Below are positions 17,296 through 26,326 of a DNA stretch of 64,000 nt, in pieces. The stretch spans positions 1-64,000 of the forward strand of contig NZ_SZQL01000007.1 in assembly GCF_005233845.1 (NCBI RefSeq), given 5' to 3'. Both the position numbers and the translations under genes were made by a program. Numbering within the stretch: position 1 is the first letter of the stretch; every line of letters starts with the position of its first letter. The DNA comes from Ilyomonas limi (lineage in GTDB: Bacteria; Bacteroidota; Bacteroidia; Chitinophagales; Chitinophagaceae). Under the pieces are notes generated by a model that was not told the DNA's origin, made no database searches, and saw nothing but the letters and a program-made list of their open reading frames with translations.

Positions 17296-19152
17296 ATGAA
17301 GCCATATTCGAAATTATTAATTACCGGTACAATTAAAAACATAGCAGAAACACGGCATTGTTTTTTTATACTTATTGCCGTTTTGTTGTTCAACACAATT
17401 TCATTCTCCCAAAACACTATAACTGCGGGCAAAACAATAGACGTAGGCGTTGCCCGGATTGATATAACTCCCGAAACGCCCATACGTCTTGCAGGTTACG
17501 GAAACAGAACGAAGTCGGAGTCGGAAGGGGTCATTCACAGACTGGAAGCAAAGGCACTGGCTTTTGGCAGCGATGCGCAACATCCATCCATTTTTATGAC
17601 GGTGGATCTGGTAGGAATACCCGGACATATCAGAGAAGAACTGGCTACCCAGCTATCAAGGGAAACTGGTATTGATCCTGCCCAGTTTGTCATTTGTGCT
17701 TCCCATACACATGGCGGACCTGAAGTTGGGAACCTATTAAATATTCTTCAATATCGGGGTGATACCTTTAGCGACTCTCTTTTACCCCTTGACCAGTTAA
17801 TACATATTTCCAGGTATATAGAGGTGCTTAGCCAAAAGCTGAAAGCTGTGGCTTTAGCTGCACTTAAGGATCGGAAACGAGCCTTGGTTGACTGGGGACA
17901 GGGACAGGCCGGATTTGCAACAAACCGGCGAACGGAAGGTGGCCCGGTTGACCCATCCCTTCCTTTATTGCGGGTTACTGATCCTGATGGTAAATTAAGG
18001 GCGGTTTTAGTTAATTACGCTTGTCATGGAACTACATTAGAAGGTAGTGTAAATCAAATTCATGGTGATTGGATTAGCGAAGCAAAACTTATTATCGAAA
18101 AAAATCATCCCGGAGCTATTGCCATGATTGCCGTTGGTTGTGGTGGAGATGCCAATCCACAACCACGGGGTGAAATGAGCCATGTAAAATTACATGGCCA
18201 GGAAATAGCCGATATGGTGGATAAACTTTTAACTGCACAGTTGCAACCGCTCACTGTTCCACCGGCAGGACGAATGAAGTGGATAAAGCTCCCTTTTGCC
18301 CATATACCTTCCCAACAGGAATTGATTGAGCAAACTGCGGATAAATCGGTAAAAGGTTATTACGCCCGTTTAGCACTTGATCGTATAGCAAGGGGGCAGG
18401 CAATACCTGCCAGTCTATCTTATCCTGTACAGGTATGGACCTTTGGCAATGAGCTGGCAATGATTAACCTTGCCGGCGAAGTAGTAGTGGATTATTCTAT
18501 AAGACTTAAAAATGACTTCGGAGCCGAAAATACCTGGATTAATGCCTATGCTAATGATGTACCCTGCTATATTGCTTCAAAGCGTGTTATCCGGGAAGGA
18601 GGTTACGAGGCAGAAGAAAGTATGTATTTTTACGACAAACCATCTCCATTGGCAGAAAGTGTTGAGGATAGCGTTGTAAATGCCGTACATGACCTGATGC
18701 CGGAACCATTCAACATAAAAAGAGCTACAGCTAACCATCCTGCACTCATTCAACCAGAGCCGGATGGTTCTTTATATTTAACTGCATCGCGGGCAAAGGC
18801 AACAGGGCCTAACATCCAATATATGCCCGAATGGAAAGCCTTCGGTTGGTTTAATACAGAAGATGCGGTGGAATGGAATGTGCAAGTAGGAAAAAAAGGG
18901 CGGTACGATGTGTATCTGGATTGGTCCGTTTCCGACGCCGAAGCTGGCAAATCGTTTGTTTTTGAAGCGGGTGGTAAAAAGCTGAAAGGGAAGGTTAGTA
19001 AAACTGGTTCCTGGTTTACTTACAGAAAAGAAAAAGTAGGAACAATACAATTAGCAGCGGGTTTGCAGAAGATGGTTTTTAAATCCAATTCAACGTCGGA
19101 GAAAGGTGCCATGCTGGATTTGCGCCAGGTAATAATCGTTCCGGTAAAATAA
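17296..19152 (+). CDS. Secreted neutral/alkaline ceramidase-family hydrolase
   Basis: 618 residues with an export signal (hydrophobic 23-37, cleavage near SFSQ-N). The main domain (about 45-470) matches the N-terminal part of neutral/alkaline non-lysosomal ceramidases: VGVARIDITPE, LAGYGNR, zinc-binding SHTHGGP (136-142), and YACHGTTLEG with His244 followed by HGDW. Bacteroidota relatives are often carried near carbohydrate or lipid loci, and true ceramide cleavage is unproven. A C-terminal beta domain (about 505-618, GWFNTEDAVEWNVQVGKKG) looks like a carbohydrate-binding or DUF5010-like module. It follows the PVC-type dehydrogenase in the same direction after 393 bp. Confidence 0.85.
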   Translation: MKPYSKLLITGTIKNIAETRHCFFILIAVLLFNTISFSQNTITAGKTIDVGVARIDITPETPIRLAGYGNRTKSESEGVIHRLEAKALAFGSDAQHPSIFMTVDLVGIPGHIREELATQLSRETGIDPAQFVICASHTHGGPEVGNLLNILQYRGDTFSDSLLPLDQLIHISRYIEVLSQKLKAVALAALKDRKRALVDWGQGQAGFATNRRTEGGPVDPSLPLLRVTDPDGKLRAVLVNYACHGTTLEGSVNQIHGDWISEAKLIIEKNHPGAIAMIAVGCGGDANPQPRGEMSHVKLHGQEIADMVDKLLTAQLQPLTVPPAGRMKWIKLPFAHIPSQQELIEQTADKSVKGYYARLALDRIARGQAIPASLSYPVQVWTFGNELAMINLAGEVVVDYSIRLKNDFGAENTWINAYANDVPCYIASKRVIREGGYEAEESMYFYDKPSPLAESVEDSVVNAVHDLMPEPFNIKRATANHPALIQPEPDGSLYLTASRAKATGPNIQYMPEWKAFGWFNTEDAVEWNVQVGKKGRYDVYLDWSVSDAEAGKSFVFEAGGKKLKGKVSKTGSWFTYRKEKVGTIQLAAGLQKMVFKSNSTSEKGAMLDLRQVIIVPVK

Positions 19153-19328
19153 GCCCATTTTTCAACCAATTACCACAGCGCACCTTGAAGTAAATAAGAA
19201 AGCATATCGCTGGTATATTCCAGATCAGATTTAACTGAAAGCTTAATAAAAGGTAATGTTTTCCTCTATCAGCCGGCGCCTCACCGACCGAAACAACAGG
19301 CTTGATTGCTGCTTAGTGATGTACTTGC

Positions 19329-19718
19329 TTACGAAAGAAAATTAGCTGTTGCAAAATAATTAATGGCAAGGGCAGCACTGATGATGAGCAATCCAAAAAA
19401 CTCTCTTGTTTTTTCAATATAAGGCTTAGTTGCCTGCATGCTTTCTGCAATACTTGGATGCTTATATTTTATTATCCAGTCGCGCACCCCGTCTCTTGCA
19501 AAGAACAATGCCGTTGCGTAAACCAGATAAAAAAGAATGAGCACCAAATAAACCACCGGAAGAAATATTTGAAAAGCAGCCAAAACACAGCAAACTGCTG
19601 CTGCGAGGTAAATGCTTACCCAAAGCCACGCATCCTTGTCATTAAAATTGAAATACGCAAATACAACAAAGGCAAGAAAGAAAATGCTATTTAAAATGAT
19701 TAGTAACATAGATAACAT
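19329..19718 (-). CDS. TMEM220-like small membrane protein
   Basis: 129 residues from ATG 19718 (a second ATG three codons later is possible; the frame also extends upstream to a TTG at 19808, which is not favoured). There are four hydrophobic segments. The first loop reads FNFNDKDAWLWVSIY and the last segment is preceded by EKTREFFGLLI, the pattern of the transmembrane 220 family. A possible -7 box (TATTGTTG) lies just upstream of the chosen start, inside the longer frame. Function of the family is unknown. Confidence 0.75.
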   Translation of the reverse strand: MLSMLLIILNSIFFLAFVVFAYFNFNDKDAWLWVSIYLAAAVCCVLAAFQIFLPVVYLVLILFYLVYATALFFARDGVRDWIIKYKHPSIAESMQATKPYIEKTREFFGLLIISAALAINYFATANFLS

Positions 19719-19852
19719 TGAACTAATAAATACAACAATACACAAACCAATTGATGACTGCAATAATTCACGAGTAAAATTATTGTGAATGTGTTTGTAC
19801 AAAATCAAAAAGTGCTAAAAGAAGATGCCAACATTCTCCTCCGTGTGGTACC

Positions 19853-19910
19853 TGCGCAGGAGTAAAAAGATAAAGTCAGCGTTCAATTTGCCCTTTTATG
19901 TTTTCAATGT
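19853..19910. repeat. Short dispersed repeat GCGCAGGAGTAAAA, second copy
   Basis: GCGCAGGAGTAAAAAGATAA followed by GTCAGC and TTGCCCTTTT, the same block order as 9302-9351. It lies between two convergent-free minus-strand genes and has no reading frame. Confidence 0.45.
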
Positions 19911-19970
19911 TTGCTGCGATCATCAATTTGTAAATAACATCAGGTGCTGAAGTAAAGCAGCAACACCATC

Positions 19971-20615
19971 CTAATACCGCTTCATGCCGGGATGAAGCAT
20001 GATATATATTTCGGTAACATTTTTGTCTTTCTCATGTACAATAATGCCTGTGCAAATTTGCTGCTCATCAGCATTGGCAATTTCAAAGGCTATTCCTTGT
20101 TCCATCGCATCATATAGTACAATTTTTCTTCCGTCTTCGTTATACGATGCAGCTTTTTGCAAAGCCGGAAAATGTTGTCTGATCGTTTCCAGTGAAGCAT
20201 ACACATGAATACTATCCTGAGTGAAAAAATAAGGCGAAGTAGTGCGTATTTGCTGAACCGTTTTTTTGCGCATGCTACTGTCTTTATAAGTAGTATAAAC
20301 ATTCAGCACCGTAGCATTGTTATGCTCATCGCGCTTACCCTTCCACGTAAGCCAGGCTTTGCCCATGGCGGCATCGCTCACATCGGGACGTCCTAATACC
20401 TGCAGCGAATCCACGTTTTCATTCAGCTTTACTTTTCCTATGCGTTCGCCGGGAACAATCAGTTGTGCAGTATCAAAAGCATGTACTTTGTTGCGCGAAA
20501 CAGTGTCTGTATTTTCATCAGCCACGTTCATAGTTACCGTATCGAGTTCACCGGTATTTGTATTATTGTTGGTACATGAAGCAACAATCAAACTCAAAAT
20601 CAACAACCATTTCAT
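19971..20615 (-). CDS. Lipoprotein of unknown function
   Basis: 214 residues starting MKWLLILSLIVASC, so the lipobox is VASC with Cys14. The mature part begins with an Asn/Thr-rich linker (15-40); then a domain (about 50-214) starts LIVPGERIGKVKLNENVDSL, a pattern shared by small Bacteroidota proteins that sit in the periplasm. No catalytic motif is seen. Isolated gene. Confidence 0.7.
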   Translation of the reverse strand: MKWLLILSLIVASCTNNNTNTGELDTVTMNVADENTDTVSRNKVHAFDTAQLIVPGERIGKVKLNENVDSLQVLGRPDVSDAAMGKAWLTWKGKRDEHNNATVLNVYTTYKDSSMRKKTVQQIRTTSPYFFTQDSIHVYASLETIRQHFPALQKAASYNEDGRKIVLYDAMEQGIAFEIANADEQQICTGIIVHEKDKNVTEIYIMLHPGMKRY

Positions 20616-20710
20616 AATTTGCTTTTCGCTGCTGTTGAAAAAACTGTACCGCTATTGATTGCTTTAAGCAACCGATAGTTAAGAATGAACATTGAAAGGA
20701 ATGGACGAAC

Positions 20711-20991
20711 TTAACTTGCAGAGCCTAATTGTTTCAGTTGGTGAGATATCAATCGAAACAACTTATGTGTTTTAGTAAAAGCCTTGCGGCGTTTCTTTTG
20801 CGTTTAGTTCTGTTATTTCCCAGATAAGATGCCTGTGACCGGGCATAATTACAAAACCATGCACTTCAATTTTGTTTTTAGGTACAAATGCCGGCGTGAA
20901 TCAATATCGGTTTGCTTAGGGTATCATTTTCTGATAGTTTATACCGGCTATTAATGGTGGTGGTCCAGAAGTAAGTCCTGTCCAACTACAT
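20711..20991 (-). pseudogene. Remnant of a REP-associated (Y1) transposase
   Basis: Three fragments in different minus-strand frames add up to the first half of a RAYT/TnpA_REP protein. They are YFWTTTINSRYKLSENDT (after an ATG-TAG at the start), then KIEVHGFVIMPGHRHLIWEI, then FTKTHKLFRLISHQLKQL, ending in a stop at 20711. The usual HUH signature is MPNHxHLxW; here it reads MPGHRHLIW. Nonsense and frameshift changes and loss of the C-terminal half show it is dead. A REP-like palindrome lies 57 bp upstream, which is the typical context of such transposases. Confidence 0.75.
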
Positions 20992-21047
20992 GTAACTTTT
21001 CCGGCGTTGCTCCTTAAAATTCATCTTCTAAGGCAAGGCAATCAAAA

Positions 21048-21078
21048 GGTTCGTGAAGGCACGAACCAAGGCGGGGAG
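21048..21078 (+). repeat. REP-like palindrome next to the transposase remnant
   Basis: GGTTCGTG-AAGG-CACGAACC is a perfect 8-bp stem with a 4-nt loop, followed by AAGGCGGGGAG. It is the best-preserved member of the family in this window. The rest of 20992-21323 shows no gene. Confidence 0.7.
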
Positions 21079-21323
21079 CCATCTTCATTCCACAAGGCTG
21101 TGGCGTCTTTAGCGCTATGCCGCCAATAAGTTCTATATAATACATCAAATAAGCACCGGCTTTGTGAGGAAAACGGTTGATGAAAATCAATCAAATGCAA
21201 TCCTGACGAAATACTTAAAATATAAAAAGGCAGGTTTTCAACCCACCTTTTGTATTTTAAACGATGCATATCTTTTCACAACTTATCACATTACTGAACC
21301 GTATAGGTTGTGAATGAATAATA

Positions 21324-21566
21324 TTAGGCCGGATAATAGCTGCCTTCTGAAACATCATCTGTATGGCCCGGATTATCTTTTTTCATGAATTTATCCCGTA
21401 TATCTGCCGGCACATAATCATGAATTAGTTTTTTACCTTTCTCTTTTAATCCATCAAACATACTGCGCCTTTCTTCCGGAGTCATTTTAGAGTATTTGTA
21501 GTAAGCAAAGGCTGCTAAACCTGCTAACAGCAAAGAGCCGCCGGATCTTGTTCTATTTTGTAACAT
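21324..21566 (-). CDS. Small conserved-looking protein with an N-terminal membrane segment
   Basis: 80 residues. The N-terminal Gly-rich segment GGSLLLAGLAAFAYYKY could span or touch the membrane. The rest is a basic, helical soluble part (MTPEERRSMFDGLKEKGKK) with a Tyr-rich end. Composition suggests a stress-related or YtxH-like envelope protein, but no firm family is recognised. The ATG at 21566 follows an AT-rich leader. Confidence 0.7.
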   Translation of the reverse strand: MLQNRTRSGGSLLLAGLAAFAYYKYSKMTPEERRSMFDGLKEKGKKLIHDYVPADIRDKFMKKDNPGHTDDVSEGSYYPA

Positions 21567-21694
21567 GTTGTTGAATTTTTAATTTGAAAAATATTTACTT
21601 ATGTGTAATAAAATATCGTACCGTAATTGCTATTATCTTACATAATACAGTTGTAAATCAAAAAAATTAATGTAACATACTTCGTATTAGCTTT

Positions 21695-21761
21695 GCGCAG
21701 TAGTAAAAGATAATGGCAGAGACGGAGTTGTTCTCCGCCGGGGTTCCCGTCTTCAAGAACC
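21695..21761. repeat. Dispersed repeat fragment joined to a reversed REP-like palindrome
   Basis: GCGCAGTAGTAAAAGATAA (21695-21713) matches the repeats at 9302 and 19853. It is followed at 21731-21761 by a minus-strand member of the palindrome family: read on that strand it is GGTTCTTG-AAGA-CGGGAACC, then CCGGCGGAGAA. The stem has mismatches. Other parts of 21567-22018 show no gene. Confidence 0.45.
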
Positions 21762-21981
21762 TGCTGATTATTATCTTAGGAATTGTTATTGCCCGGGGAA
21801 ATGTAGCATGTGGTTGCTGCCACCTGATTTATTATACATTTTTCCGGGTAAAGAATTTGTGATTGCTACTTTAATTAAATTTTTAAATTGAAGTAATTCC
21901 CTCCTCTGCAGTATCTCCCTTTATAGCTTATGTGCGCAGTGCTATGGAATATTGCGAGTGTTCATCATTAGCTTAGATAAA

Positions 21982-22011
21982 GGTTTGTGGAGATACGAGC
22001 CAAGCGGAAAG
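21982..22011 (+). repeat. Degenerate REP-like palindrome
   Basis: GGTTTGTG-GAGA-TACGAGCC then AAGCGGAAAG. Several pairs are preserved by G-T wobbles. It ends 8 nt before the stop codon of the minus-strand CPBP gene. Confidence 0.5.
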
Positions 22012-22018
22012 TAACTTC

Positions 22019-22681
22019 TTAGTTGTTTAGTATGTCTAAATAAATCATTGTTAAAGCTATCGTATCATACGCAGCATGCGAAACAATGGGATACCATAGG
22101 TTTCCATTGTATCTCCTAAGCAGATATGTCCAATACAAACCTCCAAGAGTGGCAGGAATAACACCAAAAATACCCTGCTGCCAATGATACAGCCCAAACA
22201 AAACACTTGTCAAAAGTCCGGCAAGCCAAAAGGAAGATTTATATTCTGCTAACCATTTTTGTATAGTTCTTTGAATAAACCCTCTAAAAACGATTTCTTC
22301 ATAAAAACCTCCAACTACCCAAGCGGCAATGGTAATTATCATGAGGTTAATAATATTGTTTTTTATAAAATCATACTCAGTATAAGCGCTAATGTAATTC
22401 TTAAAGAAATAATTGATAAAGGGGAAGTAAACAAGTTTAATAAAAACCATCCAAAGAATTGCCGAAAAAACACCAATAATAAAAGTGTGGATAGATAAAC
22501 CTTCGCGTTTAAGCCCGAGGTCGGCAAGTGTCTTATTTTGTCGTTTTAAATAAACGATAATTAACGCAAAGCAAATAATAGCATAAGAGTAAAAAGGTAA
22601 GGGAACAAAATGCGGAAATAAAATCAGGAGTGCAATGATACAAACATCTACTATCGCCTTTCTGTAACTTATTCCGTCCAT
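22019..22681 (-). CDS. CPBP-family intramembrane metalloprotease
   Basis: 220 residues with about six to seven hydrophobic segments. The three CPBP (Rce1/Abi) motifs are present: EEIVFR with Glu128, Glu129 and Arg133; His166 in LYHWQQG; and His202 in SHAAYD. These are the glutamate and histidine residues that activate water in Rce1-type glutamic/metal endopeptidases. Substrates in Bacteroidota are mostly unknown. It stands alone. Confidence 0.88.
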   Translation of the reverse strand: MDGISYRKAIVDVCIIALLILFPHFVPLPFYSYAIICFALIIVYLKRQNKTLADLGLKREGLSIHTFIIGVFSAILWMVFIKLVYFPFINYFFKNYISAYTEYDFIKNNIINLMIITIAAWVVGGFYEEIVFRGFIQRTIQKWLAEYKSSFWLAGLLTSVLFGLYHWQQGIFGVIPATLGGLYWTYLLRRYNGNLWYPIVSHAAYDTIALTMIYLDILNN

Positions 22682-22966
22682 GCAGTTAATTTATAATTAT
22701 TGCCAACATTTCACCACTTGTCAAAGTAGCGGCGTTCAATGGTTCGTTAGCCCAAATATAGCTATATAGCTCAATATAAAATTGTGGCTGATTGGCCTGC
22801 GTTTGGCCGCTATGGCAGCAAACCACCTCCAATGTTTACAATTCAGTAAATTTATTACAGATAAGTAAAGAGATAATTGAAAGAGCAAGGGAGCGGAATA
22901 AGATGTTCAAACCAAATAGGCGTAATTGGAGTCTTACTAACATGATCATCACCGCGCTCCTTTATA

Positions 22967-22994
22967 CCCGCCCAGGTTCGTATCTTCACGAGCC
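22967..22994 (-). repeat. REP-like palindrome, reversed copy
   Basis: On the minus strand it reads GGCTCGTG-AAGA-TACGAACC then TGGGCGGG, matching the copy at 8694-8723 including the tail. It forms a head-to-head pair with the copy at 23078, 83 bp away, like the inverted REP doublets of other bacteria. Confidence 0.6.
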
Positions 22995-23077
22995 GATGAT
23001 TGCCTTACCAGGCTGCCGCCTGCACTATTTACAATTTTGCTCTTAAAGATACATCGAATAAAGAAATACAGTCAAGA

Positions 23078-23108
23078 GGCTCATGAAAACACGAACCCCC
23101 GGCAGAGG
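23078..23108 (+). repeat. REP-like palindrome, forward partner
   Basis: GGCTCATG-AAAA-CACGAACC followed by CCCGGCAGAGG. Mismatched pairs mark it as older than the copy at 21048. The remaining sequence of 22682-23300 holds no supported gene. Confidence 0.5.
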
Positions 23109-23301
23109 AAGTGTATGCTTTGCCAGATATCGTGAAGAAAAGAATCTTAGCAAGCGCTATTTACTGCAACCCCTTGCAAATACTTATTTCCTCACCAAGT
23201 GCTGTCTATCGTCCTGATAGCCTTGGAGCAATCATCGACATTATTGTTCCAGACTTGCAAAAATTTACCCGATTTATACCAGTTCTTAACAATAAGGTTA
23301 G

Positions 23302-23332
23302 TTGAACAATTGAAATCGTTTAATTACATTTG
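23302..23332 (+). promoter_or_regulatory. Bacteroidota promoter TTG-N20-TACATTTG
   Basis: TTG at 23302-23304 and TACATTTG at 23325-23332, spaced 20 nt. The predicted transcript start is near 23340, ahead of the ATG at 23368. Confidence 0.6.
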
Positions 23333-23367
23333 AACGCAAAGAATTGCATCATTCAAATAATGCCTAT

Positions 23368-24804
23368 ATGAATAACAAAACACCGGAAAATGCTTCCAGG
23401 AGAAATTTTATCCGCAACGCTTCTTTAGCCAGTGCCGGCTTTTTTATTGTTCCCCGTCATGTGTTGGGAAGAGGGTTTGTAGCGCCAAGTGATAAGCTGA
23501 ATATCGGGTCTATTGGCGCAGGTGGTAAAGGACAAAGCGACATTGCTAACTTTTACAAATCGGGCAACGCCAATATTGTAGCACTCTGCGATGTGGATGA
23601 CCGCCAATCGAAAAAAACAAGGGAAAAGTTTCCTAAAGCCACTTATTACAAAGACTTCAGGGAAATGCTGGAAAAGGAAAAGAATAACATTGATGCAGTG
23701 TCGGTATCTATCCCCGATCATTGCCATGCAGTGCCTGCTTTAATGGCCATGCAAATGGGCAAGCACGTATATGTTCAAAAGCCATTAACGCACGATATTT
23801 ATGAAGCGAGGGTGCTAACCGAAGCTGCCCGCCGTTATAAAGTAGTAACACAAATGGGCAACCAGGGCTCATCGGGCGATGGGGTACGGCAGATGCAGGA
23901 CTGGTACAATGCAGGATTGATAGGCGATGCGCATACTATACGCTGCTGGACCAACCGCCCCGTTTGGCCACAAGGCAACGGGTATCCTACCACAAAAGAT
24001 CAGATACCACCGGAACTGGACTGGAATTTATGGTTAGGGCCTACCCAATTTCACGAATACCATACTGCTTTTGTTCCTTTCAACTGGCGTGGTTACTGGG
24101 ATTTTGGTACCGGCGCATTGGGCGATATGGGCTGCCACATTATTGACCCGCCTTTTAAAGTAGTTGGTTTGGGATACCCATCAGAAGTGGAGTGCAGTGT
24201 AGCTGATATTTATGAGGAAATGTGGACACCGGCTTACCATCCCGAAAGCTGCCCGCCGGCATCCTCCATTAAAATGAAATTCCCTGGTAAAAATGGCAAA
24301 CCGGATGTAAAATTAACCTGGATGGATGGTAACATACGTCCGGAACGTCCCGAAGAATTAGGACCTGATGAACCAATGGGTAATTCGGATGGTGGTGCTA
24401 TTATAGAGGGTACAAAAGGAAAAATGATGTGCGGCTGTTATGGTGCCGATCCTACCCTTTTGCCAACTTCCCGAACCAAAGAAGTTGGTGATGTAAAGCA
24501 AACAGTAGAAAGAGTACCTGGCGGACAGGAAGGGCACTATGCCCAATGGGTAAATGCCTGTATAGCCGGCTATGGCAATGGCAAAACCAGCTCTCATTTC
24601 GATTATGCAGGTCCGCTCACCGAAACCGTACTTTTTGCCAATCTGGCATTACGGAGCTGGAATTTAAAAGATGCAGCAGGCAAATCATTTCCCGGAAGGA
24701 AGAAACTATTATGGGATGCAACAAATATGAAGATCACCAACTTTGATGATGCCAATCAGTTTGTAAGAAGAGCATACAGGGATGGCTACTCGTTTAAGAT
24801 TTAA
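23368..24804 (+). CDS. Tat-exported Gfo/Idh/MocA-family oxidoreductase
   Basis: 478 residues from ATG 23368; a TTG eight codons earlier is less likely. A twin-arginine signal (SRRNFIR, residues 10-16, then a moderate hydrophobic stretch) sends the folded protein to the periplasm. The NAD(P)-binding Rossmann domain has IGSIGAGGKGQSD and the dinucleotide aspartate in ALCDVDD. The conserved lysine is in VYVQKPLTH. The C-terminal domain has the Bacteroidota pattern DWNLWLGPTQFHEY. Family members oxidise or rearrange sugars and inositols with a tightly held cofactor. Substrate not predictable. A strong terminator follows, so it is a single-gene unit. Confidence 0.9.
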   Translation: MNNKTPENASRRNFIRNASLASAGFFIVPRHVLGRGFVAPSDKLNIGSIGAGGKGQSDIANFYKSGNANIVALCDVDDRQSKKTREKFPKATYYKDFREMLEKEKNNIDAVSVSIPDHCHAVPALMAMQMGKHVYVQKPLTHDIYEARVLTEAARRYKVVTQMGNQGSSGDGVRQMQDWYNAGLIGDAHTIRCWTNRPVWPQGNGYPTTKDQIPPELDWNLWLGPTQFHEYHTAFVPFNWRGYWDFGTGALGDMGCHIIDPPFKVVGLGYPSEVECSVADIYEEMWTPAYHPESCPPASSIKMKFPGKNGKPDVKLTWMDGNIRPERPEELGPDEPMGNSDGGAIIEGTKGKMMCGCYGADPTLLPTSRTKEVGDVKQTVERVPGGQEGHYAQWVNACIAGYGNGKTSSHFDYAGPLTETVLFANLALRSWNLKDAAGKSFPGRKKLLWDATNMKITNFDDANQFVRRAYRDGYSFKI

Positions 24805-24844
24805 AAAGAACGTACTGTAGAGTAGCTTTTCAGATAATAAAATA

Positions 24845-24878
24845 GAAAGCCGCTTCATTGATCAATGAAGCGGCTTTC
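24845..24878. terminator. Perfect 34-bp palindrome, bidirectional terminator
   Basis: GAAAGCCGCTTCATT, centre GATC, and its exact complement, ending in a T-rich tail on the plus strand (and A-rich ahead). It ends the oxidoreductase transcript 41 nt after the stop codon. Nothing else is seen in 24879-25050. Confidence 0.75.
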
Positions 24879-25050
24879 TTAATAGAAGCAGAATAGCACA
24901 TTACTGTATATTATACCATTTTCAAATGTAGTATTATATAAGCGTTATATACAAGCCTTAACCTTTATGCTTGCAGCGTATCGCCTACGGTTTGCAGCTT
25001 TTATATTTATTACAACCTAAAGGAATGGTATTAATTAAGTGTAATTAACA

Positions 25051-26085
25051 TTAATAATAAGCAGCTTTTAATAGCGTACCATCACCCAAACTGGTAATGT
25101 ACCAGGTACGTATATTTACTTGTTTTAATCCCACAGGTATATTAAGACCACCTGCAAGCTGGCGGATAGTTTTGCCATTTGCCCATACCAATGCGCCGCT
25201 ATTCGGTTCAAAGCCTTTCAGCCCGAATGTGGCATGTTGAAGTACCAAATGCCCTAAAGAATGCCCCTCAGCAATATCCACCAGGGTGGTAAGACCATCC
25301 TGATAAACAGATACGCTGCCAGACATGGATATTTTATAAATAAGCGCACTGCCGGTGGGAAAAGGAAAGCCCGTTAACGTAGTTACCAAAAAATCACGCC
25401 CATCATACATAATCCCCGTAGGTACACATTGAATTTCCGGAGAACCTATGGGAGTAGGATTGGCTACGTTAGGCAATTCGGCAAGTACGGTGTACTGGTT
25501 TGCACCTTTGCGATGCAAAACGGCATTGGCACCAGCATCAGCAATGTACAAGTCACCCTCCGGCCCCTTTGTAAGATTGTACGGATGGGTATCGTGTGCA
25601 TTATTTACAAAAGGGTAAGATAATACAAAGCTGCCTATATCTTCATACGGAAGTGTAGAAGCATCAATTGGTGTATCGCCCGGCTTAAAGTTAGAAACAT
25701 TGATGTTGTACAAATAATTTCCGGCTAATACATGCAGCACTCCTTTGTCCAGCAGCAGGTGAGCAGGTCCTTCCACCTCTCCTGATACTGCATTATTAAT
25801 GGAAGCCAGGTTCACAATAGCATCGTACACTTCGCCGCTTGGCGTAACCACTACTACTTTTCCATCATGGGCAGCAGTACCGGTTTCACAAATCCAGATG
25901 TTACCACCCGCATCTGTCTCGAGCCCCATAGGACTTACCAGACCTGAGGCTACAGTAGTAATGTGCAGTGTAGGAAGGTTATCGGGCACTTTATTGCACC
26001 CCAAGGAAAAAGACAGTAATGCAATACATGTTACATACAACCAGGGCAACTGTAGCCTGGAAGCACTCTGTAAAAAAGTCTTCAT
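25051..26085 (-). CDS. ScyD/ScyE-family beta-propeller lipoprotein
   Basis: 344 residues: signal with lipobox SLGC (Cys30), then an NHL-like beta-propeller. Family signs are VASGLVSPMGLETDAGGNIW at the first blade, EGPAHLLLDKGVLHVL, an inner NLTKGPEGDLYIADAGANAV and a late TSLGDGTLLKA. In cyanobacteria ScyD and ScyE are encoded with the scytonemin genes and are thought to act in the periplasm on the sunscreen or its precursor; ScyE-like proteins also occur widely outside scytonemin producers. Here the gene lies 241 bp downstream of eboF in the same direction, so it may be a working partner of the ebo genes. It may be transcribed with them or on its own. Confidence 0.8.
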   Translation of the reverse strand: MKTFLQSASRLQLPWLYVTCIALLSFSLGCNKVPDNLPTLHITTVASGLVSPMGLETDAGGNIWICETGTAAHDGKVVVVTPSGEVYDAIVNLASINNAVSGEVEGPAHLLLDKGVLHVLAGNYLYNINVSNFKPGDTPIDASTLPYEDIGSFVLSYPFVNNAHDTHPYNLTKGPEGDLYIADAGANAVLHRKGANQYTVLAELPNVANPTPIGSPEIQCVPTGIMYDGRDFLVTTLTGFPFPTGSALIYKISMSGSVSVYQDGLTTLVDIAEGHSLGHLVLQHATFGLKGFEPNSGALVWANGKTIRQLAGGLNIPVGLKQVNIRTWYITSLGDGTLLKAAYY

Positions 26086-26326
26086 ATGTTTTGGGATTTT
26101 ATCTTATAAAAATAAGTTAAATGAAAATAATATTCAATACATAATTGTAAAGAAACGTGGCAAGCCGTAGACTTGCAGGAGGTTTTATTTGCCTTGATGT
26201 GCTTTCGCAGTACACTTCTAAAAAACGGGGCTTAAGTAAAAAGGTGCGCGCGAAAACACCTCGAAATACGCAGGGGAACATAAAGGATATTGGGGTTGCA
26301 CGCACTGCGGATCACAAACATACTCC

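Noticed and set aside
22792-23046. 84-codon plus-strand frame
   Set aside because: It runs through a REP-like palindrome and has no recognisable domain.
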